Shown here piece after piece: positions 51,038 to 62,589 of a stretch of DNA of 64,000 nt. Origin of the DNA: Paulownia fortunei (lineage: Eukaryota; Streptophyta; Magnoliopsida; Lamiales; Paulowniaceae); the NCBI GenBank assembly GCA_019321725.1, contig JAGSPU010000052.1, positions 1 through 64,000 on the forward strand, written 5' to 3'. The position numbers were made by a program, and so were the translations under genes. Under the pieces are notes generated by a model that ran no database searches, was not told where the DNA came from, and saw only the letters and a list, made by a program, of their open reading frames with translations. How positions within the stretch are numbered: position 1 is the stretch's first letter; each line of letters begins with the position of its first letter.

Positions 51038-52801
51038 CTAATAGGAAGAAAGAGTGGATAGCGTGGTGGCAGAGGAAGATCTAGGAGAATAGATATTATT
51101 AGTTGAATGCTTCAAGACGACAGTGGGCAAAATGCAGTTCTTTCTCCTCTCTTGCTCCTTGATTAGCTCCCCTCCAAACATCTCCAATTTCTCCATATTT
51201 GTAAACTCAACCAATTTCTTTCCTTGAAATAATATGGATTCCACATTCTTTTGTCCTAACATTTCATCCACAATGCTTAACATGTTTCTCTTTTCTCTTT
51301 TCCCCACTGCTCCCATTCCATTTCCCTGAATGCGAACATAGTTAGTTGTTCTCCATTGACCAAATGCCATGGATACCGCTTGATCAACCTACATAACACA
51401 ACACAAACAAAAACATAAGCTTACCTACCCAATATTTTTTTTTTATTAAACAGTATTTTTACATTTAAAACATGCATTCCACTTTCTTGTTGACTCAACA
51501 ACTGCTTCAACACAAAACTTCATGGTCGAGTTTTATATCTGTAATAATTAGCATCTCATCTCGAGTTATATATATATATATATATATATGTATACCAAGA
51601 TTCCACGATGCATTATCTTTTTCCCTTAATTTAAACATTAATTAGTTGTCATTGCTATCACTACCAACCAATGCCCAATAATAAAACTTGCAGCCTTGTC
51701 TCCCGGTGCCATACATTTATACAAGATTCTAATATCACTAGTACTAACTACTTCTCAATTAAGCACTGCTTAAAGTAGTAGTGGTGTTTTAGTATTAAGT
51801 ATTTTTGTCTTAAAAAATTCTAACCTGACCAAAATGTCTTTTCTAACGAGCTGGAAAGTCTAGATAATGAAATAACATTTATAATTACCATGTCGGCAGC
51901 TCCATCTGCAGCAATTTTAACTAATGCCGGTGGCGATGACATCACATGATTAGCGACGCCGGAATCCAACTCCCCGTTTCCTAGTGAGACCACCAACAAA
52001 TCTTCCACTCCTTTACAAAGTGGGAATTCTTGCTTGTTATTCAGCACGTGGGTGATCGCAGCAGCAGTCGGATTGCTCATGCCCAACCCACCACCCACCG
52101 CCAGGATCTTCCTTGTCCCGTCGGTTGACTTCAGCTCCATAGCGCGATCCGCTACCGTGGCCCCACATACTCCGCCATCTTGAAATCGCAGCCGTCCAGC
52201 TCTAAAGCGTCAGCGCGCGAAAACAGAAACGGTGCCCCGGTTCTGAGATCGTAACACGGGATCAGAACCGCTTTCAGCGTATCTTTCAGCGTCAAATCCC
52301 CAAACACTTTGTTGAGCACCTTCTCCGCTTTCGACGTTCGCCTGAAAACTCCCGACGGTGAATAGTGAGTCAATTTGCGGCAGTTATCGACGATGAATTT
52401 GAGAGACTCGTCGGCGGTGAACATGGGGCCACCGTCTTTGCCGCGCGTGAAGAGCAGTCCAGCAAGGATCCCTCCGGCGCCGGCGCCGGTGACGACGTCG
52501 AAGAAATCAGCAATGTGGGCAGTAGGGTTACCGGATTTACGTCTGAGAATGGATTGGAAATGGAGCAAAGTCTTGGCGGCGAGGATACCGTCGGTGGAGC
52601 CACCGGCATCGATGCTGAGAATTCTAACTTTTCCGGGGAAGATAAATGGTGGTTATTGAGAGAGAGGTTAGCGTGGTGGTCATGGTATCCGAAGAGGAAC
52701 TTGTTTTCAAGAATTGAGAAGATTTCGTTGGTGAGTTTGTCAACGTCATGGATCTCCTGCAGCATTGGAGGTGTTGAAAGTGCTGATGGTGCTGCTGCCA
52801 T
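51038..52801 (-). CDS. Patatin-like protein, pPLAIII group (PLP6-9 type)
   Basis: Two exons, 52801-51889 and 51388-51038, with one 500-bp GT-AG intron. The protein begins MAAAPSALSTPPMLQEIHDV. The patatin fold is shown by KVRILSIDAGGSTDGILAAK (oxyanion-loop region), FFDVVTGAGAGGILAG, KILAVGGGLGMSNPTAAA and the D300-G301-A302 motif of the Ser-Asp dyad. Where catalytic patatins have GxSxG, this one has GAGAG (residues 106-110), the non-canonical form that defines plant pPLAIII, linked to lipid metabolism and cell elongation. Two one-base losses shift the frame: near 52637 (CCGGAA, expected CCGGGAA) and near 52170 (GGAGTATG, one base short). With both restored the CDS is 1266 nt, 421 aa. I cannot say which PLP number it is. 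Confidence 0.87.
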
Positions 52802-53010
52802 TGCTGGTGGTGTGTGGAATTTTTAATTAAGATGCAGATGATGATTGAAGTTGAAAATTATGTAGAAGCAGTGGGAAATTGATGAAGAACTGAAAAAGGA
52901 GGAGCAAATAAAAGTGAAGAATTGAATGAGAGAGAGAAGAGACTGTAGAAGTGTATTAATTGAGAAGGAAAAGAAGAATTGAATGAGAGTAGAGAGTGGT
53001 GAGATTGTAG

Positions 53011-53020
53011 TATATATAAA
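53011..53020 (-). promoter_or_regulatory. TATA box of the patatin-like gene
   Basis: TTTATATATA on the minus strand, 210 bp before the start codon. The GA/CT-rich leader after it (about 52800-52985) fits a plant 5' UTR. Confidence 0.6.
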
Positions 53021-54058
53021 CAGGGTTGGGAGTGCATTGCACATTCGTATACAATAAATAAATAAATAAAGAAATGTAGATTATTATCACTAATTAATTG
53101 AGTTAAATGTACAAGGAGGGAAGCAAAGGGAGGAAGGGTGCGGGTGCGGGTGCGTGGGGGTGGGGTGGGCGGGGTGTGTATTTGAATGAGGTGGGGACAT
53201 TTTTATTCTTGGGAAATTGCTTTGCTTGCCGGACCACCATTAATCGCCAAAGCCATTTCGCGGGTAAATCTTTCAACTTTTCTCATCATTATATTAACAT
53301 ATACTGTACCCAACTTTCTTTCCTTTTTTTTTTTTTTTTTTTTTTTCTAAAAAAAAAAAGGTTCAAGTTGAAGTTGGTGGCAAACCTAATGTTTCAAAAT
53401 TTACTAACATTTTTCTTTCTTTTCTCGCTTTTCTTTTAAGGAATTAATTAGCACAAATTGTGGTCCTTCTTGGATGCATGATCAAATGGGACTAATTGTG
53501 CTAACGCACGCAAAGTTAGAATTCGACATTAATTGCGACGCTGATCACTGCTTTATCTTCACGAGATTAAGAAAGTTGTACCATGAATAATGATTGATAT
53601 TACTATTTCAATATAATAATAGCTAGTGACACACTCGCAAATCTACTTTTGTAATTAAACAACCGAGTCTCAGAGTTGTTTTCATGTTTATCCTTCTCAT
53701 AATTGATACAGTTTTTCAAATATGACTAATTTTGAGAGAGCTTATAGAATAAAACCACCAACCAAAAAAAAAAAGAAAAAGAAAAAAGAAAAAAGAAAAA
53801 AAATCTTCTAATATGGTGGGGAATTATGTCTTTCCCCGTCTCTCAATTTGTTAGTTATGGAGATGAAATAAAAAAAAAAAATGAAAAAGGAGAGAGAGAG
53901 AGAGAGAGGCTATCCCGAACAGTAAAAGTGGTCAATTGAAAATCCAAGTAGGTCCTAATTCCTAAGATCATGGCATGGCCTCTCTACCGCCGTACGTCCT
54001 TTTCTCTATTTTCTTTGTCAATGGTTTCACTTACCGACATTTGATTAATGCTCCTCCG
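53021..54058. other. Intergenic between the patatin-like gene and the hAT element
   Basis: Simple sequence: a G-rich patch (53105-53175), poly-T/poly-A (53325-53359), A-rich and GA-rich tracts (53765-53920). No gene is recognised. Confidence 0.5.
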
Positions 54059-54061
54059 GTA

Positions 54062-54240
54062 GACCTGACCACGGTTCAGGAACCGCCGGTTACGGTTCGG
54101 AACCGCCGGTTCCACGGTTCAAGAAAATTCCGACCCTTAACCTTAACCGTCAAGGCCGGTTACGGTCCGGGTTCCGGAACCGCCGGGCCGGTTCCGGTTA
54201 CGGTTCCGGTTAACCGCCGGTTCCGGTTCCGGTTCCAACC
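54062..54240. repeat. Subterminal GGTTCCGG-type repeats, transposase 3' end
   Basis: About 180 bp made almost wholly of short, overlapping GGTTCCGG, GGTTACGG and CCGCCGG units, next to the left terminal repeat of the hAT element. Confidence 0.8.
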
Positions 54241-54748
54241 CTTGAATTTTTTATTTATTTTTTTACCTATATTTTAAAAATTTGTAATTTTTTAATTAAC
54301 TATTAATTTTATAAAATTGTAACTTTTGTAAAACAAAAACAAGGGTTTGAAATTTTAAACATATATTTGAATGAAAAATTTTGAACTTAAATTTTAAAAA
54401 AAATATCATTAATTTTTGAATTTAATGAATGTTTAACTTAAATTTGAAAAAAAAATATTATCTAAAATTTAAAGTATCAAATATTCTAATTATAATAAAT
54501 ATATAAAAAAAATATTCAACTTGAAATCTTAAAGTTTAAACTTAAATTTTAATAAAAAAAAATTGCACTTAAATTTAAAAAAAATATCCACAAAAATTTA
54601 AATTATATAATTAAAAATTATTTTAAAAATAAAAATGAGCTTGAACTTAAATTTAAGTTGCCTACGTATCCTCTTAGGGTATAGAGGAATCAAAGCTCAC
54701 GTAGTTCTCTTACCTTTAAACCCTTCTTACCTTAGGGAGTGGCGTGGC

Positions 54749-56860
54749 TCAATCACTCCCACCCGTTCCCGTCGTTGTTCCATCTGTGTCCTCCTCTTGA
54801 TCTTCCTCTGAATCCGGCTGATCTTGTCTTCGTACTGAGGCCTTGATCCAATCATCAAGACATGCTTGGGCTTCTAAATTTTCGGGAGACAACGTTGAGC
54901 GTTTCTCACTCAATATATTACCTCCCGCACTGAAAACTTGTTCCACTGCAACGGTTGAAGCAGGTGAAGCAAGTATCTCCTTCGCCATTACGGACAAAAT
55001 TGGATACGTTTGCTCCTTTTGCGACCACCATCGCAAAATATCGAACTCTCCATCGTCATCTGTATCATTAAACTCAAATGAAACATTAAAATAACTCTCA
55101 AGTTCTTGGCTAGAACTTGAGGATCCTCGAGGACGTTTAGTTCGTTCCCTAAGTAAAAGTTGTGCTGCCGTAAGTTTAAAACCACTACTACTACTAGTTT
55201 TATGTATATCAACTTGAGTTGATTGTGAACCATATTTGGAACTGTATTCATTATAAAATTCATTTAAAAGTGTTCTAATTTTAAATATAATATTATTAAT
55301 ATCTATAGTATAATCATTTTCATTACGTGTTAAAGCATTGTAATAAATTAATAACAAGTCTTGTAAACCATCTAATTTAAGTCTAGGATCAAAAACAACA
55401 GCAATTAAATTAATATCTGGAATTTCATAAAAATATTTTTTCCATTTCAACTGCATTGATAAAGTACAATTTACTAAATTTTCATCTTGGGAGTTAATAT
55501 TTTCATGTAAAACTGATGCAATATTACAACAATTTAATAATACTAAATGAGAAGTTGGGGAATAAACACTAGATAATTGTAAAGTAGCATCATTAAATAT
55601 TTTTAAAATATTACAAATTTTTTCACATACTGTCCAATGATGTGGATATAAATGAAAAGGAGTAGAAATAATTTGTACAAAAAATTGACATAATAAATCT
55701 TTATAGTCGATAGATTCTTCTAATAATCTATATGTTGAATTCCAACGGGTTGGAACATCCCGTGGAAATTTTTTAGGCCTTACACCATTAGCCTTACAAA
55801 ATCTAAACCATTGTTTATTAATATGTGGATGTGTCCATAAATAAGAAAATGCTTGTCTAATTGGTTTAAGTTGATTATCTAAAACTTTTAAGCCATCTTG
55901 TACACATAAATTTAAAATATGACATATACATCTAATATGAAAAAATTTACCACCAATTGATGGTTCACATACAACTTTAAGATCACCAATACTAGCATTA
56001 TTAGCTGCAGCATTGTCAAATGATATTGAAAAAATTTTATTAACTAAATTATATTCTTCTAATATTAAAAATATAATTTGTGAAATATTTGCCGCTGTGT
56101 GTGGACTATCAAAAACTCTAAATGCAAGTAATCTTTTTTGAAGTGTCCAAGAATTATCAATCCAATGACATGTAATACCCATATATGAATGTATTTGCCA
56201 ATGATCACTCCAAATATCACTACATAAAGAAATTTTATTATTTACATTATTTAATAATTCTTTTAACTCTTTTTTAGATTTATTATATAATTTTTTTACA
56301 TAGCGTGTTAGTGTGGTTCGTGGAACACCTTTAGCTGCCGGATTATATGTTGTTTGAATTAATTCATTAAAAAAGAATTTATTTGCAAAACTAAAACTAA
56401 GATGTTCAACAGAAATAAATCTAGCTAAATTTTCTCTACATCTAACATCATTATATTTAAATAAAGAAAGATCATTACCTCCACCGGCGCCGGAAGAAGC
56501 GAATGATGGCATTTGAGTTTGGGTACGATCAATGCCAAATTCTACTGGATGCTTCTTCTCCACATGTCTTTTCAATGATCCATAACCGCCTCCGGATTGA
56601 AATTTGTAAGATTGCGAACAATATTTACACTTTGCTCGCATCTCTCCATTTGGAAGTGTTATTTTATCAAAATGTTTAGTAAAAATAGAAGATTTAAGAG
56701 ATGGAATAGATCGAGTGTGAGCATCACTCATTGTTTCTTGAGTAGTATACAAGTGAGTTTGCTCTTCATCACTTAACTCAACTTCACAATCGATGTTGAA
56801 CCTTGGTTGCTCGTCGGTTGCGGGCATCTTTCCCTTACCTCTATTGCTTGAACCGGCCAT
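54749..56860 (-). CDS. hAT transposase, BED-finger and dimerisation domains (703 aa)
   Basis: Open from MAGSSNRGKGK to the stop with no break. An N-terminal BED zinc finger (about 58-104) has C78, C81, H99 and H104. The central RNase H-like core has SDIWS and SFDNAAANNASI as the likely acidic catalytic positions. The C-terminal hAT dimerisation domain includes WWSQKEQTYPILSVMAKEIL, ASTVAVEQVFSAGG and SEKRSTLSPENLEA, ending in an acidic Asp/Glu/Thr/Gly tail. The family is the RICESLEEPER/DAYSLEEPER-like group of plant hATs. Because it sits between matched terminal repeats it is a transposon gene rather than a domesticated one. An intact frame suggests recent activity or recent insertion; mobility is not shown. 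Confidence 0.92.
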   Translation of the reverse strand: MAGSSNRGKGKMPATDEQPRFNIDCEVELSDEEQTHLYTTQETMSDAHTRSIPSLKSSIFTKHFDKITLPNGEMRAKCKYCSQSYKFQSGGGYGSLKRHVEKKHPVEFGIDRTQTQMPSFASSGAGGGNDLSLFKYNDVRCRENLARFISVEHLSFSFANKFFFNELIQTTYNPAAKGVPRTTLTRYVKKLYNKSKKELKELLNNVNNKISLCSDIWSDHWQIHSYMGITCHWIDNSWTLQKRLLAFRVFDSPHTAANISQIIFLILEEYNLVNKIFSISFDNAAANNASIGDLKVVCEPSIGGKFFHIRCICHILNLCVQDGLKVLDNQLKPIRQAFSYLWTHPHINKQWFRFCKANGVRPKKFPRDVPTRWNSTYRLLEESIDYKDLLCQFFVQIISTPFHLYPHHWTVCEKICNILKIFNDATLQLSSVYSPTSHLVLLNCCNIASVLHENINSQDENLVNCTLSMQLKWKKYFYEIPDINLIAVVFDPRLKLDGLQDLLLIYYNALTRNENDYTIDINNIIFKIRTLLNEFYNEYSSKYGSQSTQVDIHKTSSSSGFKLTAAQLLLRERTKRPRGSSSSSQELESYFNVSFEFNDTDDDGEFDILRWWSQKEQTYPILSVMAKEILASPASTVAVEQVFSAGGNILSEKRSTLSPENLEAQACLDDWIKASVRRQDQPDSEEDQEEDTDGTTTGTGGSD

Positions 56861-57120
56861 TTTTTAATAAATGATAAAAATTTAGTATATAGAATTGAAT
56901 AATAAATAATTAAAGATGAAATAAATGAAATATGAAAAAAATTTAATGAAAGAATTAAAATAATATAGAATTGAGAATGAATAATTAAGAGTGAAGATTA
57001 GAGAATTGAGAATTAGATAATTGATAGTTGAGAGTTGAGAGTTGAGAGTTGAAGTGTGGAAAAAATGAAGAATTGATGGGTATTTATAGAAGAAATTAAA
57101 AAAAAAAAAAAAAAAAAAAA

Positions 57121-57211
57121 GTCAAACGGTCAAAATTTGACCGTTTGACTTTGGTGGCAACGGTCAAAAATTTGACCGTTGCCACAAGAGAGCCGTTGGC
57201 AACGGCTCTCT
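57121..57211. repeat. Three consecutive hairpins upstream of the transposase
   Basis: Perfect inverted repeats lie at 57121-57149 (14-bp arms, 1-bp loop, AAACGGTCAAA type), 57154-57185 (15-bp arms) and 57187-57211 (12-bp arms, 1-bp loop). They lie within the hAT element, between the transposase start and the GC-rich subterminal array. Confidence 0.95.
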
Positions 57212-57247
57212 CATTTTTCCTTTCTTTTTTTTTTTTTTTTTTTTTCT

Positions 57248-57480
57248 TGAACCGCCGGGTCAGCCCGGCGGTTCAGTCCGGGTCGGCCCGCCGAGCCGAC
57301 CCGGCTTGAACCGCCGGGCTGACCCGGCGGTTCACGGGTCCAAAAAATTCGGACCGTAACCGGCCCGTGAATCCACGGGCCGGTTACGGGTCCGCGGGTC
57401 GGACCCGTGGTCAACGGGTTTTGACCCGTTGACCACGGGTCAACCACGGGCCGGGTCCGGTTTGGACCCGGCCCGTGGTC
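57248..57480. repeat. Subterminal GC-rich palindrome array, transposase 5' end
   Basis: A dense run of nested inverted repeats, for example GAACCGCCGGG / CCCGGCGGTTC at 57249-57274, a GGGTCGGC / GCCGACCC pair just after it, and a second GAACCGCCGGG-type hairpin from about 57308. The zone should fold strongly as single strand. Confidence 0.9.
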
Positions 57481-57671
57481 AGGACTACTCCTCCCTCTTA
57501 AAATTAAAATTCTTATTTTAAAATAAGAGAGTAATTTTTGGAAATAAAATTTAGTTATAAGAATAAAATTCTTATTATGAGACATTTAAAATTAAAAATA
57601 AAAATGAGAAATTTAAAATAGATGAAATAGTAAGTATTTAGACAAACAATTCACCTGGTAAGAGTAAGCAA

Positions 57672-57706
57672 GCATATGGCATATGGCATATGGCATATGG
57701 CATATG
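57672..57706. repeat. Tandem GCATATG, five copies
   Basis: Five perfect head-to-tail 7-bp units, about 185 bp outside the hAT right end. Each unit contains the palindrome CATATG. Confidence 0.95.
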
Positions 57707-58388
57707 GCGCCTTTGATTTTTCTGTTGGCTGTATTGTCATGACTATTACTGGCTAGAAAGTAGGGAGAGACAGGAGGAATCGACTTCTTAAATGTTGACC
57801 ATCTTTCAACTGTTATACTGCTATATACATAGACGACATTATTAATTATGAAATTAAAAGAACAAGACCCCAGTGAAGCAACTCATCTCATTTATTAGTT
57901 AATATATACAATTATATATAGCCTGGACTGGATATTTTTGCACCCAAAACAACTCTTGTCATCCACTGTTACGTACATATGTAGGGGACCTCCACCACAA
58001 TTTATCTTGAGTCAGACCCACGCACGCTAGCTAAGGAAGCTTCAATGCATTAAATTCTTCCAATTATGATGGAAATATTTTTGCAATATTGGCATCTACT
58101 GCTATAATTAAGAAATAACAAGTAATCTCAAGTAATCCATCTAATTTACAGATGTGGTAGCTAGTTTCATTCATAACATTTCATGTGTTTATATGTGTAT
58201 ATGTGGCAACACGGAACAATCTTAATTTAACTTTCTGATAACATTTTTAAGTCGGGGTTTGCATTATCAAGATGTCGTACTCTCTGGCTACTAAAAATGG
58301 TCTAACTTACTTAGATGTGAAAGTTGTTGCAATTTAAGAAAATATCAAATGCACAGATATTCCAACCAAGGACAAATATAAATATGTA

Positions 58389-58396
<8 letters not shown>
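57707..58396. other. Intergenic, no gene recognised
   Basis: AT-rich, no conserved frame and no RNA gene seen. Confidence 0.45.
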
Positions 58397-58455
<59 letters not shown>

Positions 58456-58492
58456 CAAGTTCCAAGTTCCAAGTTCCAAGTTCCAAGTTCCA
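58397..58492. repeat. Compound repeat: (AT)n, (AG)n, then AGTTCCA x6
   Basis: An AT run (58397-58418), an AG run (58419-58452) and six perfect tandem copies of AGTTCCA (58451-58492) in one block. Two minus-strand open frames crossing it (58311-58493, 58345-58572) are only translations of these repeats. Confidence 0.95.
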
Positions 58493-61400
58493 ATTTGGTT
58501 TAAATGTCTGCGATCCCCACGTGCAACATGATGGAATTTACACTTGCTAAATTGGTGTACGTAACAGTACATAAATAGTCAATAAATTACAGTTTGACGT
58601 TATAAAAGCTTATGGTGCGCTGCTGGACTAAATTTTCGTACTGTATGATACTCCTCAGATATTTATATAACCGAAATCGTACAAGTTAGAATACTCGGTC
58701 TGGGTATGGTGGGCTTTTTTTTTTTTTTTTTTTTTTAATTTATACAAAAAGCCTTTTACGTTTTATAAAAGAACAATGAATAAGGCCATAGGTAGTTAAT
58801 AAGTGAACATGAATGGTTCCCCATAGCCTAGTTAATAAGTGGTGTGGCGATATAATTATAATTTATATTGGAGAGGGAGAAGTGTGCAGCACGCCATTTC
58901 CACGCGAGTTGGTCCAGGGGTCACCGACGAAACTCACTTCAATATTCCAGCCAATACACTTCATACCATTAAATCCCAACAACATGATGCATGCATTATA
59001 ATTAGTGTGTATGCACTAGGAAAATTTGAAAAAAGAAAGAATAAATTGGCAATCAAAAAAGGATTAGGGAGGATATTTGTGTTGGGCTAAGTGGGGACAC
59101 CCCATTACCCACAAAAATTAATTAATTAGGCAGTAGGTGGATGTGAAAGAATGAATTTAATTCCCAATGGCCCAAAACAAAACAAATATATATACCCTAA
59201 TTTTTCTCGTATTATTTTTATCCCCATCTAACTCGACAATTTGGAATTCCTAATCATGCCTTTGCACCTTTAATTATTAGGTTAGTTATATAATCAATCA
59301 TCTTTGTTTTTTCGCCTTCACAAGAAGGGGGCTCTATCATTTTACTACACTCCAATTTGTCTGATGGTGTGGCGTTATGGATAGCACAGAATAATCTTAC
59401 TGCCATGCTTTTGGAATATTTAATCAGGCGGATTTGTAGTTTAGCAAGTTTATTTATTATCCGTAATACCAAAACATTAATTGTTTTTTTTGGGGAGGAC
59501 AGTGACCACGTCACGAACCAATGACTAACACGTACCTAGTCAATTACCTCAAACTCTAAGACCACACAGCCGCCGCACGATTCATTTCTGATTTAATATT
59601 TCATTTCTAATAACTGTTCATTAGGTTTAGCTTTCGTTTTACTTATATATATAATATATATGTCGCAGAAAAATAGTTTCTTTTAAATATATATATATAA
59701 TAAGTTCTTGAGGTTCCATATTTATATATATTACATAGGAGACAGCCACCGAACGTGCGATATGAGTCATGATCATACAAAAGTTTCAAATTAGGCGGTG
59801 TATGGTATAAGGCAGTGTGTTGATGGAGTATATTTTTAATTTTGCGTGTCCGATTCCCACTTTGTTTGTGGGATTTGTTTATAATAATAAAAAAGAGTGG
59901 CTGCCCTTGTGTTGGATGAGAATATTTTGTTTGTGTCCGCAGTAGTTGCGAAAGAGCAAGGAAAATGATTAGCCTTTGGTCTGATCAATAGTATTAGAGA
60001 ATTCGTTAGACTACTAATCATTTTGTCTTTAGGTTATATATATATATATATTACTAGACAAACAAATACATAAATTAAAAAGATTAGTCCCCTAAATAGA
60101 GCACCGTCAGCTTTCCTTAGCAGCTACTATATAGAGTGCTTAATTTGCACAACTTTTAACTCCCTACCAAAATAACACAACCCCATATAAAACAAGTAGT
60201 ATTAGAAATTTAGAAGAAACCTCCCTTCGTGCGGTATATTAATTAAATTCTTTTGACTATTTGAGGACGAGGGGGAGGAGGGGGAGGCAAACTTCATTGT
60301 TGCAGGCTGTCAGTTTTTGGCTTTTTCTGAAGAAATTTGATGATCAAGGTGGCCTTTGAAAATCCCTGCCATTGGATCAGTGTCGGATTAAATTTCGTAC
60401 GGCTTTCATCACTCTTTTAACATTATCCTACCTAGCTACATACATACGTCTTGTCCAAAAACATTGCACCTGATAGCTGTACACCTCTATAATTCATTAA
60501 TGAATTGAATGGTTTATTTAATTTAATTAGGCATATCTTAAGCTAAGAATCTAAAATTGGAAACACATTCCACACTCCATTTCTCCAAAATCCGTACAAA
60601 TAACATTGCTGGCTGCTGCCATTTCATTTATATTTAAGGAGGAAGAAGAATGTATACCGTGAACCACATACGATTCAACTTAAACGTGGATGCGTAGGAT
60701 GAGCTGCATAAACACTACAGCTCAGCGTTGAAATCTTCAATATATATATATATATATATAAACACACACGCACTCGCACACAGATTGGGGTCAATCTAAG
60801 AGCTAGGTATTGTTTAATCACCTTCAATCCTTATCAAATACTACAAGTTAATTAGTTTTAAACAGTTTAATTTGGCTATCATACATCTACCCTTGTTATC
60901 CCTTTTACTAAATATGCTACAGTTTTGAAATCGTAGTTGGATTTCAATACAATGCAGCCTCCAGGAATTCGTCACAAACATAAATTGCTCCGTGGCTCGA
61001 CTTAGAAGCTGAGATCACACGTATTTAAAATCCAATTATAACAATGTGCACACAACTGCGATAATATTAAAAATTAAAAATTAACAGTTAAGCTTCCATG
61101 TCACACACTACAAACAAATTAATTCTGTCCGTATGTGTTAAATTAATTCTTTGGTAGGTTCATAGCAACTCCTATATGCAAGCAATGCTCATGTAACTAT
61201 GAAAAAGAAGTCATTGTCAACTTAGGTTTAAGCAAGCGAGTAGTTTCAAATTTATCTTTTCAAAAATTTGTTAGGATGTATTCAGCCATAATTATTAAAA
61301 TAAATTATAAATAACTTAGAGTTTGTTTACTTTATTTGATTATGTTGAATATATTAAAATATCCAAGTCAGTCCAATATTTACTTTTGGTGATACTAACT

Positions 61401-61858
61401 AATGAAGTTTTTTCAAACTTAATATAATTTTTTATTTTTATTGAATAATTTATCTCAACTTATAGGTGTGATGAAATAATCACTCTCTTTTATTTAAAAT
61501 ATCTAAAATATATTTTGATTATAATACTCATAATTCTAAATCACATATTATGAATTAAACCTAGAATTTCCACCAAACATGACTCATGGTCTTCTCTCAT
61601 CCCACTCTCAAGGCTTAAATCGAGAATTTGAAGGACAAAATTCTGACTGTTTGCCAACCCGGCTAAATTGTGCTATTTCTGCCTTTTTTTTTCTGTCGGT
61701 AGGAGTTATGTTTCTATCTCTTATTTATTGAACTCTTCTTTTTTCTTCATCTATTTTGCATTATTTTGTTCTTGTTTACACATATGCAAGCAGTTTCACT
61801 ATTATTTCAATCTATTTTTTTTTAATTTCATAATTTTAATTTTGTGATATGTTTCTTT
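58493..61858. other. Long gene-poor stretch
   Basis: About 3.4 kb with no gene I can support. It includes poly-T (58716-58736) and short TA runs (60033-60050, 60738-60760). A minus-strand frame at 59254-59514 has VRLFC and HN-DK-E spacing faintly like a Copia RNase H end, but it is too weak to call. Confidence 0.45.
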
Positions 61859-61859
61859 A

Positions 61860-61910
<51 letters not shown>
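61859..61910. repeat. Compound (TA)n(TG)n microsatellite
   Basis: A TA run is followed by 17 TG units (61877-61910). Confidence 0.95.
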
Positions 61911-61913
<3 letters not shown>

Positions 61914-62589
61914 ATATATTTGTGCATATATTGTTTCGTAGAACAATCTCTTTGGTTAGTGAGTAAGTATAATGTATAAGTGTATTTGATTCAATGAAGG
62001 TCGCCAGATTACTTCTGCAAATATTTTCTTTTATTCTATTTGTAATATTTTGATGTATAAGTTTTGATAAACATGTTTTTTCGAAGGATTTGAAATACAG
62101 ATTATAAATTAATCAAAGACCATGTGTCTATGAATGAATAATGAGTATTTGTAGCGGTTAACAATCTAATAGAAATAAATTCACAACTAATCAAGTTGAA
62201 GGATGATGACTTAAATTACATATAATGAACATTTGAATAATATGTGTGTTAATGGGAATAATACATCTACGTAAATAATTAATAGAGATAAAAGAGAGAG
62301 AATTCTCCTTCACAAAACAGAAACTAGGAATTAAGAATATATAGGTATTGGCCAATTAATTGTGAAGTGCAAAATATAAAATTCAAGAAATTGACCATTT
62401 ATTTTCCTATTCCTATTATTAATATGAAACAAAAAAGAAGCTTAAAACGTGCATTATTTACTTATATTAATTTTCGTCATCACCTTATATAAAAGTTTTG
62501 AATTGATTAAAAAATAAATACCATGATAATTGAAAGAGATTATTTCATTGGAGTTAATATTTGCTAAAGCATGATATCATCTCTTACAT
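61911..62589. other. Intergenic, no gene recognised
   Basis: AT-rich, no conserved frame seen. Confidence 0.4.

Larger units (their letters stand above)
54059..57487 (-). mobile_element. Complete autonomous-type hAT transposon (about 3.43 kb)
   Basis: The inward-reading ends TAGACCTGACCACGG (54060-54074) and TAGTCCTGACCACGG (57473-57487) differ at one of 15 bases. The flanks CTCCTCCG (54051-54058) and CTCCTCCC (57488-57495) form a near-perfect 8-bp target duplication, with one extra base next to the left end. Inside is one uninterrupted transposase gene on the minus strand. Both subterminal zones (about 54062-54240 and 57248-57480) are GC-rich arrays of CCGGTT/AACCGG and ACCCGG/CCGGGT units, in sharp contrast with the AT-rich 3' non-coding part. 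This is a hAT layout with dense subterminal motifs, the likely transposase-binding sites. Confidence 0.85.

Noticed and set aside
52365..52826. 153-residue plus-strand frame opposite the patatin-like gene
   Set aside because: It is antisense to a well-supported coding exon whose GC-rich codons keep the opposite strand open.
59254..59514. Minus-strand frame with faint likeness to a Copia RNase H end
   Set aside because: Only scattered residues agree, with no catalytic motif and no neighbouring retrotransposon sequence.
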